A stretch of 64,000 nucleotides of DNA from Salinispora mooreana (lineage in GTDB: Bacteria; Actinomycetota; Actinomycetes; Mycobacteriales; Micromonosporaceae), in assembly GCF_000379065.1 (NCBI RefSeq), contig NZ_KB900614.1:4000133-4064132 (forward strand), given 5' to 3'. Below are positions 39,891 through 48,311 of the stretch, piece after piece; within the stretch, counting starts at the first letter, position 1, and every line of letters begins with the position of its first letter. The position numbers and the translations under genes are program-made. A model generated the notes under the pieces. It did no database searches and had not been told where the DNA came from. It worked only from the letters and a program-made list of their open reading frames with translations.

Positions 39891-40108
39891 GTGGGTGGGG
39901 GCGGGTCGAGGGCGGCGGAGGCCGAGAAGTCGCCGCCACCTGCCCAATTACCCACCGTGGCTGTGGACAGACCGCGTGTCGTCCACAGGGGGCTGACGGC
40001 GGTCGGGGCGGTGAACAGGCTGCCGGAATGGCCTCCAACGACCGCCCCCGGTTCTCCCGTCGCTCCGGCGTGAACCTGATCGCCGCCGTGCCCTGTCTGC
40101 TCGGCCGG

Positions 40109-40114
40109 TACCCT
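40109..40114 (+). promoter_or_regulatory. -10 element of mobA
   Basis: TACCCT, 6 nt before the GTG at 40121. Confidence 0.6.
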
Positions 40115-40120
40115 AGCCGG

Positions 40121-40747
40121 GTGCGCAGGTACGCGGCGGTGGTGCTGGCCGGGGGTGCGGCCCGACGGATGGACGGCGTGGACAAGCCGGCCCGGCCGGT
40201 CGGTGGCCGTCCGATGCGGGACCGGGTGCTGGCCGCGGTCGCCGACGCCGCACCGCGGATCCTGGTGGGCCCAGCGGCCGGCGCGCCGGCCGACGTGTTG
40301 ATCACCCGAGAGTCGCCACCGGGCGGGGGGCCGGTCGCCGCTGCCGCGGCCGGGCTGGACCGGATACCCGCCGATGTGGACCTCGTCGCTCTCCTCGCCG
40401 CCGACCTGCCGCTGTTCACCCGGGACGCGGTCCGGGAACTACTGGACCAGCTCGACGGCGAGCGGGGCGGGGGCCAACCGGCGGCGGGTCCCGGCGGGAT
40501 TGACGGGGTGTGTTTCGTGGACGACACCGGGCGGCGGCAGCCGCTCTGTGGGGTGTGGCGGGTCGCCCCGCTGCGGGCCGCGTTCACCCGGCTGGTTACC
40601 CAGCGCCCCCTGGCCGGGGCGTCACTGCGGGTGCTGCTGCACGGGCTGGCCGTACGTGAGGTGCCGTGGCGTGGAGATGGCCCCCCACCATGGTTTGACT
40701 GTGACACTGACGAGGATTTACGCCGGGCAGAGGAGTGGGTGCGATGA
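40121..40747 (+). CDS. mobA: molybdenum cofactor guanylyltransferase (MobA-like)
   Basis: 208 residues. The nucleotidyltransferase signature YAAVVLAGGAARRMDGVDKP is followed by LVALLAADLPLFTRDAV and WFDCDTDEDLRRAEEW, as in MobA/MocA-type enzymes. MobA attaches GMP to molybdenum cofactor. The start is GTG at 40121, supported by the -10 hexamer; the open frame upstream is antisense to the kinase gene. Overlaps the next gene by 4 nt (ATGA). Confidence 0.88.
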   Translation: MRRYAAVVLAGGAARRMDGVDKPARPVGGRPMRDRVLAAVADAAPRILVGPAAGAPADVLITRESPPGGGPVAAAAAGLDRIPADVDLVALLAADLPLFTRDAVRELLDQLDGERGGGQPAAGPGGIDGVCFVDDTGRRQPLCGVWRVAPLRAAFTRLVTQRPLAGASLRVLLHGLAVREVPWRGDGPPPWFDCDTDEDLRRAEEWVR

Positions 40748-41037
40748 CTTCGATGGACGACTGGGTGACGGCGGTCTGTACCGAGCTCGGCCTCGACCCG
40801 GCTCGGGTGCCGGTGCCAGCAGTGCTCGACCTGACGCGGGAGGTGGCGCATCAGGTGTTGCGCCCCGGCGCCCCGGTCGCCGCCTACCTGGTGGGGGTCG
40901 CGGTCGGCGGGGGCGCGGAGCCGACCGTCGCCGCGGCCCGGATCCAACAGTTGGCCGCCGACTGGCCGGTCGAGCTGGGTGCGGCGGGTGAGCCCGGAAC
41001 GTCGAACGGCCGGGCCCACCCGCCGGGCCAGAGCTGA
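40744..41037 (+). CDS. DUF6457-type small protein coupled to mobA
   Basis: 97 residues: MDDWVTAVCTELGLDP, LDLTREVAHQVLRPGAPVAAYLVG and an Ala-rich C-terminus. This short helical family (I take it as DUF6457) is found next to mobA or other Moco genes in actinobacteria, so a helper role in cofactor handling is inferred. The ATG overlaps the mobA stop. Its TGA touches the TGA of the convergent beta-propeller gene with no base between. Confidence 0.72.
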   Translation: MTSMDDWVTAVCTELGLDPARVPVPAVLDLTREVAHQVLRPGAPVAAYLVGVAVGGGAEPTVAAARIQQLAADWPVELGAAGEPGTSNGRAHPPGQS

Positions 41038-42951
41038 TCAGCTATTTGGCAGCCAGGCCAGACTCTGCCCGGTCGTCGGGTCGGTGGCCCGCAGGCCCGC
41101 ATCCGACACCGTCCAGAGGGTGTCGCCGACGAGTAGCGAACGGGTGATGTGCCCACCAGCCGGGTGGGTCACCTCGCCCTGGTCGGTGAGGGTGTCCCCG
41201 GAGACCCGCAACAGACGCAGGCCGGCGTTGACCGGGACAGCGAGTAGCCCGGTGCTCGGGTCGTACCGGAAGGCGTGCGGGTCGTGCTCGGCGGCGGACC
41301 AGGCGTCCGGGCGGTGCCAGCGGTCCAACCGGAGTGGTTGGGCCGGGTCCCGGACATCGAAGAGCGAGACCTGGACTCCCTGTACGCGTCCATCGAGGTC
41401 GGCCTCCTGACCGATACCGAGCAGCCGGCCGTCCGCGACCGGGTGTAGGTAGGCCGAGTAGCCGGTGATCTTCAGCTCCCCGGTGACCCGGGGGGCAGCG
41501 TGGTCGCTCAGGTCGAGCGCGTAGAGCGGGTCGGTACGCCGGAACGTCACCACGTAAGCGGTGTCACCGAGGTAACGCACCGAATAGATCCGCTCCCCCG
41601 GGCCCAGGCCGGTGACCGCACCGATCCGGGTCAGCACCCCGCCCTGTCGACGCAGCACGTGGACGCCGGACTCCGAGCTGCGCTCGTCCTGTCCCGTGCT
41701 GGCGAGTTGACTCGTGGTGGTCGTGGCGACGCGTAGGTGGCCCTGCCACTGGGACAGGGCGTACTGGTTGATCAGCCGGCCGGGCACTGCGCCGGCGGCG
41801 ACGTACTGGGGACGGCCCGCGGTGGTGGTGTCGAACTGGTAGATGTCGGTGACCGAGGTGCCGAACTGGTCGGGCCACCGGCCCGGAGCGGGCGATACCG
41901 CCGGGCGTCGCTGGCCCGCCAGGTAGAGGCTGTCGCCGGTGCTGTAGACGGTGTCCGCGTCGGCGGCCACGCTGACCGGGGTGCCGTCGGTGAGCCGGTC
42001 GGCGGTGAGGTCGAAGCTCAGCACGGTCAGCACGGCGGAGCCGGTGCCGGTCTGCGGACGGCTGAGTCGGTCGCAGTCAACTCGGCCGCTCCCGTGCTCC
42101 GCTCCGGCCGTCCACTCATAGGCCGGCAGCCACGCCTCGATGCCCGCAGCGGCCACCGCGGCCCGGTTCGCCTCCTGACGGGTCGCCTCGTCGGCGGTGG
42201 CGGGCTGCTCCGGGAAGGTCACCTGGGGGTGGGACTGGATCACCACCCGGACCGTGCTCTCGGTCTGTCGGGCGTCAAGGGTGCGACCGTTGATTTCGTA
42301 GGTGCTGATCACCCGGGGTGGGCCACTCAGGTCAACCAGGTGGAGCTGGGTCGCGGTGGGCGGGTTCGATCCGGGTCGCGGCACGGCAATGTCCTCGTGA
42401 CCGAGGCCGGCCGCGGGCAGGACCATCGGTGCCGCGTCGGTGAGGACCATCGCGTGATCGCCGTACAGGAGCAGGTCGTGCTGGCCCCAGTGGCGCTGGT
42501 CGGGGCCATCGTTGAGGTCCAGCCGCCCGATGAACTGGTTGGTGGTGGGGTTGACGACCCGGAGCACGCCCTGGCTGATGGTGACGATTCGCCGCCCGTC
42601 GGTCTTGACCAGGTCCGGCTCGTCAACGCCGGGCTCGTATGCATTGGTGAGTGAGTGCTCCCCGGCCGGCTTCGACTCGGCGGCGACGCTGGTGGCGTCC
42701 TGCGATTCCAGTCTGCCCCGTTGCTGGGGCACACCGTTGGCGAGCCCCCACGGGCCGACCTCGGCTGTGGTCGCGGCGCGCAGTTCGGCCAGCGCATCGG
42801 CGCAGGAGTCGAAGGAGACCAGCCGTAGTGGTGACTCGGGGCCGGCTGGTGGGATCTTCGGGGCCGGTGACCGGGTCGCGGCGGCGCTGCCCGCGAGCAG
42901 GAGGAGCGCGAGCAGCGTACCCGCGACAAGAGTGGGACGGCGCGATGTCAT
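41038..42951 (-). CDS. secreted beta-propeller domain protein
   Basis: 637 residues. A signal peptide covers about 1-25 (PTLVAGTLLALLLLAGSAAA). The mature part matches the Beta_propel secreted family: VDEPDLVKTDGRRIVTIS, VLRVVNPTTNQFIG, YEINGRTLDARQTESTVRVV, RIYSVRYLGDTAYVVTFRR and DPLYALDLSDHAAPRVTGELKI, a chain of repeated strands ending near DPTTGQSLAWL. Extracellular; function not established. GGAGGGGG abuts the start region. It begins about 120 bp from the Lrp gene stop on the same strand. Confidence 0.85.
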   Translation of the reverse strand: MTSRRPTLVAGTLLALLLLAGSAAATRSPAPKIPPAGPESPLRLVSFDSCADALAELRAATTAEVGPWGLANGVPQQRGRLESQDATSVAAESKPAGEHSLTNAYEPGVDEPDLVKTDGRRIVTISQGVLRVVNPTTNQFIGRLDLNDGPDQRHWGQHDLLLYGDHAMVLTDAAPMVLPAAGLGHEDIAVPRPGSNPPTATQLHLVDLSGPPRVISTYEINGRTLDARQTESTVRVVIQSHPQVTFPEQPATADEATRQEANRAAVAAAGIEAWLPAYEWTAGAEHGSGRVDCDRLSRPQTGTGSAVLTVLSFDLTADRLTDGTPVSVAADADTVYSTGDSLYLAGQRRPAVSPAPGRWPDQFGTSVTDIYQFDTTTAGRPQYVAAGAVPGRLINQYALSQWQGHLRVATTTTSQLASTGQDERSSESGVHVLRRQGGVLTRIGAVTGLGPGERIYSVRYLGDTAYVVTFRRTDPLYALDLSDHAAPRVTGELKITGYSAYLHPVADGRLLGIGQEADLDGRVQGVQVSLFDVRDPAQPLRLDRWHRPDAWSAAEHDPHAFRYDPSTGLLAVPVNAGLRLLRVSGDTLTDQGEVTHPAGGHITRSLLVGDTLWTVSDAGLRATDPTTGQSLAWLPNS

Positions 42952-43072
42952 GCCCCCTCCGACGCCGCCGGCCGACCCGCGGTTCCCGAGCGGCTCGCTG
43001 TCGTGCGGCGGGGCTCGCCCCCATAGATACGGCGGTGGCGGGCCCCAGGACGGGTGGGAGCGGCTGCGGCGA

Positions 43073-43531
43073 TCAATCGGGGGACGGGCCGACGCCGGGG
43101 GACTCGACGAGCCGGGAGAGCACGATGGTGCTGCGGGTGGAGGTCACAAAGGACTCCGCTCGCAGGCGTTCCAGTGCGGCCTCGAGGTGGGCAATGTCGG
43201 CGGCGCGCAGGTGGACGAGGGCGTCCGCCTCACCCGAGACGGTGTAGGCCCCGACGACTTCGGGGTGCCGGCGGGCGGCGACACCGATCTGCGGTGGCGT
43301 GGTGCGACCGGCGCAGAACAGCTCGACGAACGCCTCGGTGGTCCAGCCGACCGCGGCCGGGTCAACGACGGCGGTAAATCCGCGGATGACTCCGGCCGCA
43401 CGAAGCCGATCAACCCGCCGTTTCACTGCTGGGGCGGACAGGGAAACCCGCTGTCCGATATCGGCGTATGACGCACGGGCGTCGGCGACGAGCAGCGCAA
43501 TGATTCGCTGATCCACCACGTCTATCTGCAA
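43073..43531 (-). CDS. Lrp/AsnC family transcriptional regulator
   Basis: 152 residues from the TTG at 43531, which has AGGGGG 7 nt before it; an ATG at 43555 would add eight residues. Helix-turn-helix DARASYADIGQRVSLSAPAVKRRVDRL (about 14-40), then the RAM/ligand domain with GEADALVHLRA and FVTSTRSTIVLSRLV. It diverges from ddaH with a 67-bp gap, so it probably controls ddaH and itself in response to an amino acid, perhaps arginine or a methylarginine product. Target inferred from position. Confidence 0.87.
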   Translation of the reverse strand: MQIDVVDQRIIALLVADARASYADIGQRVSLSAPAVKRRVDRLRAAGVIRGFTAVVDPAAVGWTTEAFVELFCAGRTTPPQIGVAARRHPEVVGAYTVSGEADALVHLRAADIAHLEAALERLRAESFVTSTRSTIVLSRLVESPGVGPSPD

Positions 43532-43585
43532 TGTTCTACCCCCTGGAAGCAACATTTGTGGCTGTTATCGCTGCTAGACGATACC

Positions 43586-43591
43586 TACCTT
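43586..43591 (+). promoter_or_regulatory. -10 element of ddaH
   Basis: TACCTT, 7 nt before the GTG at 43599, within the gap shared with the Lrp gene. Confidence 0.5.
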
Positions 43592-43598
43592 GGTAATC

Positions 43599-44423
43599 GT
43601 GAACCAGCAGCGAGTGCCGCGAAAGCGGACATATCTCATGTGCTTGCCGAAGCATTTCGCGGTGGAGTACGCGATCAACCCGTGGATGGACGTCACCGCC
43701 GCGGTTGACGTGGAGTTGGCGGTCAAGCAGTGGGACCGACTGCGGGAGACACTGGTCGGGCTCGGCCACACCGTGCGCCTGCTGACCCCCGAGCCGGGGC
43801 TACCCGACATGGTCTACGCAGCCAACGGCGCCTTCGTCGTCGATGGCACCGTCTACGGCGCGCGGTTCAAACATGCGCAGCGGAGCGCCGAGGCCGCGGC
43901 CCACCGCGGCTTCTACCAATCACACGGTTGGCACTTCATCGCCCCGACCGCTACCAACGAGGGCGAGGGTGACTTCGCATACCTGCCGGCGGCGCACGGT
44001 GGTCTCGTCCTGGCTGGCTACGGCTTTCGGACCGAGCCTGCCGCCCACGCCGAGGCGCAGGAGGCGCTGGGCCGACCGGTGGTCTCGGTGCGGTTGGTCG
44101 ACCCCCGCTTCTATCACCTGGACGTGGCGTTGGCCTCGATCGACGACAGCAACATCGCCTACTATCCGGGCGCCTTCTCCGCCGCCAGCCAGAAGGTTCT
44201 GGCGCGGCTCTTCCCAGCGGCTGTCGTCGCCGATGACGCCGACGCCCTTGCGTTCGGTCTGAACCTGGTCAGCGATGGACGCAACGTCGTCCTGAACAGC
44301 GAGGCGACCGGTCTCGCCGACAAGCTGGCCGCCGCCGGCTACCAGCCGGTGCCGGTGGCGCTGGCCGAGTTACGCAAGGGCGGTGGCAGCGTGAAGTGTT
44401 GCATCGCCGAACTGCGCCACTAG
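43599..44423 (+). CDS. ddaH: dimethylargininase-like amidinotransferase-fold hydrolase
   Basis: 274 residues with the guanidine-modifying fold: YLMCLPKHFAVEYAINPWM, GLPDMVYAANGAFV, EGEGDFAYL, FYHLDVALASID and the C-terminal GGGSVKCCIAELR, where one of the two cysteines is the nucleophile. Splits methylated arginine (or arginine-like guanidines) to citrulline and amine in the cytosol. The -10 hexamer favours the GTG at 43599. Paired with a divergent Lrp gene; arginine deiminase of the same superfamily lies 9 kb downstream. Confidence 0.87.
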   Translation: MNQQRVPRKRTYLMCLPKHFAVEYAINPWMDVTAAVDVELAVKQWDRLRETLVGLGHTVRLLTPEPGLPDMVYAANGAFVVDGTVYGARFKHAQRSAEAAAHRGFYQSHGWHFIAPTATNEGEGDFAYLPAAHGGLVLAGYGFRTEPAAHAEAQEALGRPVVSVRLVDPRFYHLDVALASIDDSNIAYYPGAFSAASQKVLARLFPAAVVADDADALAFGLNLVSDGRNVVLNSEATGLADKLAAAGYQPVPVALAELRKGGGSVKCCIAELRH

Positions 44424-44488
44424 CGCTCGCCGCCGAGCGGCGCGGCACTCGGCGGGGTGGTCAGAGAGCGGATCCACGCCGTCCCCGC

Positions 44489-45688
44489 TCAGCCGAGCGT
44501 GGCCAGCTCGGTCAAGAGCACGTTGGCGAGGAGCTGACCGTCGAGCTGGACCTCCCGGAGGTACCACCGCTGCTGCGGGGTGCGCGGCTGGTTGAACTGC
44601 CACACGCCGCGGGGGCTGTCCACCCGGCCGATCTTGCCGAGCGCGAGGTTCACCTCCGACGGGGTGGGTGACTCGCCAGCACGCCGGATCGCCTGGTTGA
44701 GGACGTGCGCCGCGTCGTAGGACGCCGTCGCGTACGCGGTCGGCGAGGTGCCGTGCTTCTTGCGGTACGCCGAGGCGAAGAGGCGGTTGGCCGCGTTGTT
44801 GAGGTCGGGCGAGTAGTTCAGGGCGGTCAGGATGCCGAGAACATCGGTCTTGTCCTTGAAGCTCGCCAGGACGTTGCCCTCGGTCAGGAAGCCCGGGGCG
44901 TAGACAGGGCCGGTGTACCCCTCCGCACGGAGCTGTTTGAGGAACTCCACGGCGGCGGTGCCGGCGAAGAAGCAGAAGATGCCGTCCGGGTCACGCTCGA
45001 GCGCGGTGGCGATATCGCGCCGGTAGGCGTTCTTGCCCGGGGCGCCGGAGATCTCTTCCGTCCAGGTGACCGGATCTTCGATCCGGGGGTCGGACTTACC
45101 AAACTCCTGCTGGAAGCCCCGGAGTACGTCCTTGCTGGCCGGAGAGTCCGGCATGATGATCGCCAGTCGCTCCGATGGATCGAGCGCCTTCCTCAGGTGG
45201 CGGCCGAGGGCCCGACCGGCCTCGTCCAGCACGTACGACGTGCGCCAGATGTAAACGACGCTCTGCAGGCTGCTGGGGGAGGCGTTGGAACCGACCAGCG
45301 GCACCTGGGCCTGCTCCACCGTGTCCCGGATGCCGAGCATGACGGCCGAGCCGACCACGCCGGTGAGGGCCAGCACCCCCTGCTTGAGCAGCTCCTCCAC
45401 CGCGGCCTGGCCAGACTTCGCGTCGTTGCCCTCATCGGCGGTGACCAGCTCGGTCGGGTGCCCGCCGAGCTGCCCCTCGTTGAGATCCAGGAAGAGTTGG
45501 AAGCCGTTGGCCACCTCGATCCCGACCTCGGTGAGATTGCCGGTCTCCGGTATCAGCATGCCGATCTTGATCGGGCTCAGCGGAGCCGTGGCGTCGGATT
45601 CACTGCTGTCGTTACATGCCGTCACGAGTCCGGCTGTGCCCAGCGCCGCCAACAGCTGTAGGGCACGCCTGCGGTTCACCTGTGTCAC
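44489..45688 (-). CDS. ABC transporter substrate-binding lipoprotein (branched-chain amino acid type)
   Basis: 399 residues. The N-terminus NRRRALQLLAALGTAGLVTAC is an export signal with a twin-arginine-like start and a lipobox ending at Cys. The mature protein is a Peripla_BP_6-type binding protein (KIGMLIPETGNLTEVG, VVGSAVMLGIRDTVEQAQVPLVGSNAS, YRKKHGTSPTAYATASYDA). It is anchored outside the membrane and should bind an amino acid or related solute. The GTG at 45688 is preceded by GAGAGGG and places the signal at the N-terminus; longer starts reach 45769. No permease or ATPase gene is nearby. Confidence 0.83.
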   Translation of the reverse strand: MTQVNRRRALQLLAALGTAGLVTACNDSSESDATAPLSPIKIGMLIPETGNLTEVGIEVANGFQLFLDLNEGQLGGHPTELVTADEGNDAKSGQAAVEELLKQGVLALTGVVGSAVMLGIRDTVEQAQVPLVGSNASPSSLQSVVYIWRTSYVLDEAGRALGRHLRKALDPSERLAIIMPDSPASKDVLRGFQQEFGKSDPRIEDPVTWTEEISGAPGKNAYRRDIATALERDPDGIFCFFAGTAAVEFLKQLRAEGYTGPVYAPGFLTEGNVLASFKDKTDVLGILTALNYSPDLNNAANRLFASAYRKKHGTSPTAYATASYDAAHVLNQAIRRAGESPTPSEVNLALGKIGRVDSPRGVWQFNQPRTPQQRWYLREVQLDGQLLANVLLTELATLG

Positions 45689-45772
45689 CGGGTCCCTCTC
45701 CAGAATCTTGGCCGGGCGCATCCTGCCCATCCGGCGTTCTACCCCGTTCGGCAACGCTGCGTCAATCAACTC

Positions 45773-46567
45773 CTAGGTTTTGGTGAGGGAACGTAACGCG
45801 AGGACGACCTCCGGCCAGGCCGTCGAATGTGGGTCGATGAGGCCAAAATGTTCGCAATGGGGCAGCTCAAGCAGGTGGATGTCGCCGTCGGCGGCATGCC
45901 CGGCCGCGACGAACTCTCGGCTCATCGATACCGGCACCTGCTGGTCGAGGGCACCGTGCATAACTACTGTCCGTGACTTTGGTAGCGGCAACGAACGCGG
46001 ATCACAGGCCGCGTAGCGGTCCGGCACCTCGGTCGGGCCGCCGCCGAGGAGTGCGGCCACCGCGCCCGTGTCCAGGTCCAGTCGGTAGGCCTCGGCGAGG
46101 TTCGCCACCGGGGCCAGGGCGAGGACCCCGCCGACCACGGCGGGCAGGGTGGCGGCGGCGTAGAGCGCCAGCTGCCCACCGGCGGAGTGGCCAATGAGGA
46201 GCGGCGGGCCGGCCGCCACCGCGCCGGGGAACGCCTCGGCCGTCAGCCGGGGCAGCTCGGACACCCCGGTCAGCACGTCGGTCATGGTTCCCGGCCAACC
46301 ACCGCCGGGCTGCCCGGTCCGGCGGTACTCGACCTGCGCCACCGGGTAGCCGAGCCCGGCCAGCGCGGTCGCCAGCGGCGCGGTGTGCCGGCGGTCGTAC
46401 TCCGCCCGCCAGAAGCCGCCGTGCACGACGATCACCAGCCGCTGGACCGGCCCGGCACCGGTAGGCCGGCGGAGATCCGCGACCTGGTCCGGATGGGAGC
46501 CGTAGGCGATGGTGACGTCCGGGTCCGGAGCGGGACGGGTGAGTACGGCACGCGGGTTGCTGGACAT
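45773..46567 (-). CDS. alpha/beta hydrolase, KynB/esterase-like
   Basis: 264 residues: HGGFWRAEYDRRHTAPL (oxyanion HGGxW), nucleophile LIGHSAGGQLALY, acid in HGALDQQVPV and His in LPHCEHFGLIDP. The HGGxW and GHSAGG pair suggests a carboxylesterase or a kynurenine formamidase-like enzyme; no tryptophan-degradation genes accompany it. TACCGT 7 nt before the ATG at 46567 sets the start; the longer frame to 46780 is antisense to bpa. Confidence 0.84.
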   Translation of the reverse strand: MSSNPRAVLTRPAPDPDVTIAYGSHPDQVADLRRPTGAGPVQRLVIVVHGGFWRAEYDRRHTAPLATALAGLGYPVAQVEYRRTGQPGGGWPGTMTDVLTGVSELPRLTAEAFPGAVAAGPPLLIGHSAGGQLALYAAATLPAVVGGVLALAPVANLAEAYRLDLDTGAVAALLGGGPTEVPDRYAACDPRSLPLPKSRTVVMHGALDQQVPVSMSREFVAAGHAADGDIHLLELPHCEHFGLIDPHSTAWPEVVLALRSLTKT

Positions 46568-46574
46568 GCCGGTG

Positions 46575-46580
46575 ACGGTA
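46575..46580 (-). promoter_or_regulatory. -10 element of the KynB-like hydrolase gene
   Basis: TACCGT, 7 nt before the ATG at 46567. Confidence 0.6.
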
Positions 46581-46655
46581 GCGGGTTGCCCCGATCGGCG
46601 CTGATCGTTGCTCCCGGGGGGCATCGCCGTCGGCGGCTGGGGAAAGATGGGTGCC

Positions 46656-47264
46656 ATGACCGAAGCGCAGTCCGCAGGACAGAACGACGTGCAGGACCAG
46701 GCTGACGAGCAGGGCCAGGACGATACTGCTCGGACCGGCACCGTGGTGGTGGTGGGGCCGGACGGCCGTCCAGTCGGCACGGTGCAGACCGACGAGAGTC
46801 AGGAGGACCCGGCCCGACTGGTGGAGCAGCCGGCCAAGGTGATGCGGATCGGCAGCATGATCAAGCAGTTGCTGGAGGAGGTCAAGGCGGCCCCGCTCGA
46901 CGACGCCAGCCGGCACCGGATGCGGGAGATCCACGAGCGGTCCATCGTAGAGCTCAAGGAGGGGCTCGCTCCCGAGTTGCGGGAGGAACTGGAGCGCCTC
47001 GCCCTGCCCTTCACCGAGGAGAAGGCACCCAGCGAGAGCGAGTTGCGGATCGCCCACGCGCAGCTCGTCGGCTGGCTGGAAGGGCTCTTCCACGGTATCC
47101 AGGCGGCTTTGGTCGCCCAGCAGATGGCCGCCCGGGTGCAGCTTGAGCAGATGCGCTCCGGTCGGCAGGCCCTCCCCAGTGGGCCGGGTGGAATCGCGCC
47201 CGGCATGCCCGGGATGGGGCAGCCGGCGGGCGGCGAGGGGCACAGCACCGGTCAGTACCTCTGA
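46656..47264 (+). CDS. bpa: bacterial proteasome activator
   Basis: 202 residues. The helical core includes RIGSMIKQLLEEVKAAPLDD, ASRHRMREIHERSIVELKE and QLVGWLEGLFHGIQAALVAQ, with a C-terminal tail ending GQYL, the motif that docks into the proteasome alpha ring. Bpa (PafE) forms a dodecameric ring and opens the 20S proteasome gate for ATP-independent protein breakdown. The N-terminal 50 residues are acidic and disordered. The ATG at 46656 is preferred to upstream frames; the ribosome binding site is weak. Proteasome genes themselves are not in this window. Confidence 0.92.
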   Translation: MTEAQSAGQNDVQDQADEQGQDDTARTGTVVVVGPDGRPVGTVQTDESQEDPARLVEQPAKVMRIGSMIKQLLEEVKAAPLDDASRHRMREIHERSIVELKEGLAPELREELERLALPFTEEKAPSESELRIAHAQLVGWLEGLFHGIQAALVAQQMAARVQLEQMRSGRQALPSGPGGIAPGMPGMGQPAGGEGHSTGQYL

Positions 47265-47285
47265 TCGGTGCCGCCCGGGCCGCCG

Positions 47286-48107
47286 TCAGCGGGTCAGCAG
47301 CCGGTCAAGGTAGACGGCGACCCCGTCGTCGTCGTTACGGAGGGTGGCTTCGTCGGCGGCAGCGTGCACCTCCGGGTGCGCGTTCGCAACCGCCACCCGG
47401 GCCCACCCCGCCCAGGAGAACATCGGCAGGTCGTTCGGCTGGTCGCCGAAGACCAGAACCTCCGCCGGGTCCACGCCGAGCCGCTCGGCGACCACCCGAA
47501 GCCCGGTCGCCTTGTCCACGCCGGGCGGGCAGATCTCGATGAAGCCCAGGCCCGCCTGGGTGAGCGAGGCGGCGTGCGGTGGGAGGACTCGCCGGGCCAT
47601 CGCCAGGAGCTCATCAGTGTGGTGGTCAGCGGTCCGGGCGAAAGCCTTGATCACGTTGCCGGCGAGGCACTCGGCGCGGCTGCGCGCCTCGAACAGGTCC
47701 GGGTACGGCCAACTCGCGTGGTAGTCCCCCCAGAGGGGTGCGTTGGACTCGTCGGACGACTCCACCATGACGGTCAGCGGGCCGACCGCTGCCTCCAGCT
47801 CGGTCAGCAGCTCCGCCAGCACCGCACCGGAGAACCACTCGTCGCGGAGCACCGACGGCCCGTCCGGGTCGCTCTGGTCTACCACCCAGCCGCCGTTGGC
47901 CATGACCAGGAAGTCGGCGGCGCGGATGTCGTTACGGGTCAGCTCGGTCAGCCGCGGTCCGCGACCGGTCGCGCCGACCATCGGAATGCCGGCGGCGCGC
48001 ATCCGGTCGAGCACCTCGTGCGTGTATGCGGAGACGGTGTTGTCGCTGCGGACGAGCGTCCCATCCAGATCGGTGGCGATCAACTTTGGTAATCCCGGGC
48101 GGACCAT
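47286..48107 (-). CDS. HAD-superfamily (Cof-type) phosphatase
   Basis: 273 residues. Motif I IATDLDGTLVRSD near residue 11, motif II VGATGRGPRL, a C2-type cap domain, Lys in VDKATGLRVVAERLGV and motif IV VLVFGDQPNDLPMFSWAG. Cof-type HAD enzymes hydrolyse sugar or cofactor phosphates in the cytosol; substrate unknown. Convergent with bpa (22 bp between stops). Confidence 0.87.
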   Translation of the reverse strand: MVRPGLPKLIATDLDGTLVRSDNTVSAYTHEVLDRMRAAGIPMVGATGRGPRLTELTRNDIRAADFLVMANGGWVVDQSDPDGPSVLRDEWFSGAVLAELLTELEAAVGPLTVMVESSDESNAPLWGDYHASWPYPDLFEARSRAECLAGNVIKAFARTADHHTDELLAMARRVLPPHAASLTQAGLGFIEICPPGVDKATGLRVVAERLGVDPAEVLVFGDQPNDLPMFSWAGWARVAVANAHPEVHAAADEATLRNDDDGVAVYLDRLLTR

Positions 48108-48311
48108 GGCTCCTCCTTCGCCCGCCGCCGTCGCGGCCAGTCGTCACAGTTGTGTGACCCGGCGTTACGGCGGGCAGCAACCGTACCTCGCGGAGGCGGT
48201 CGTCACCATGGCCAACCGGTGAATCTGGTGCCAACGGGTGGCATGGCGGCAGCGCCGGGACCGGTGGTCGGGCAAGCCGGAGGGGGAGCCCGGCGGCCGG
48301 GCTCAGCTCGA

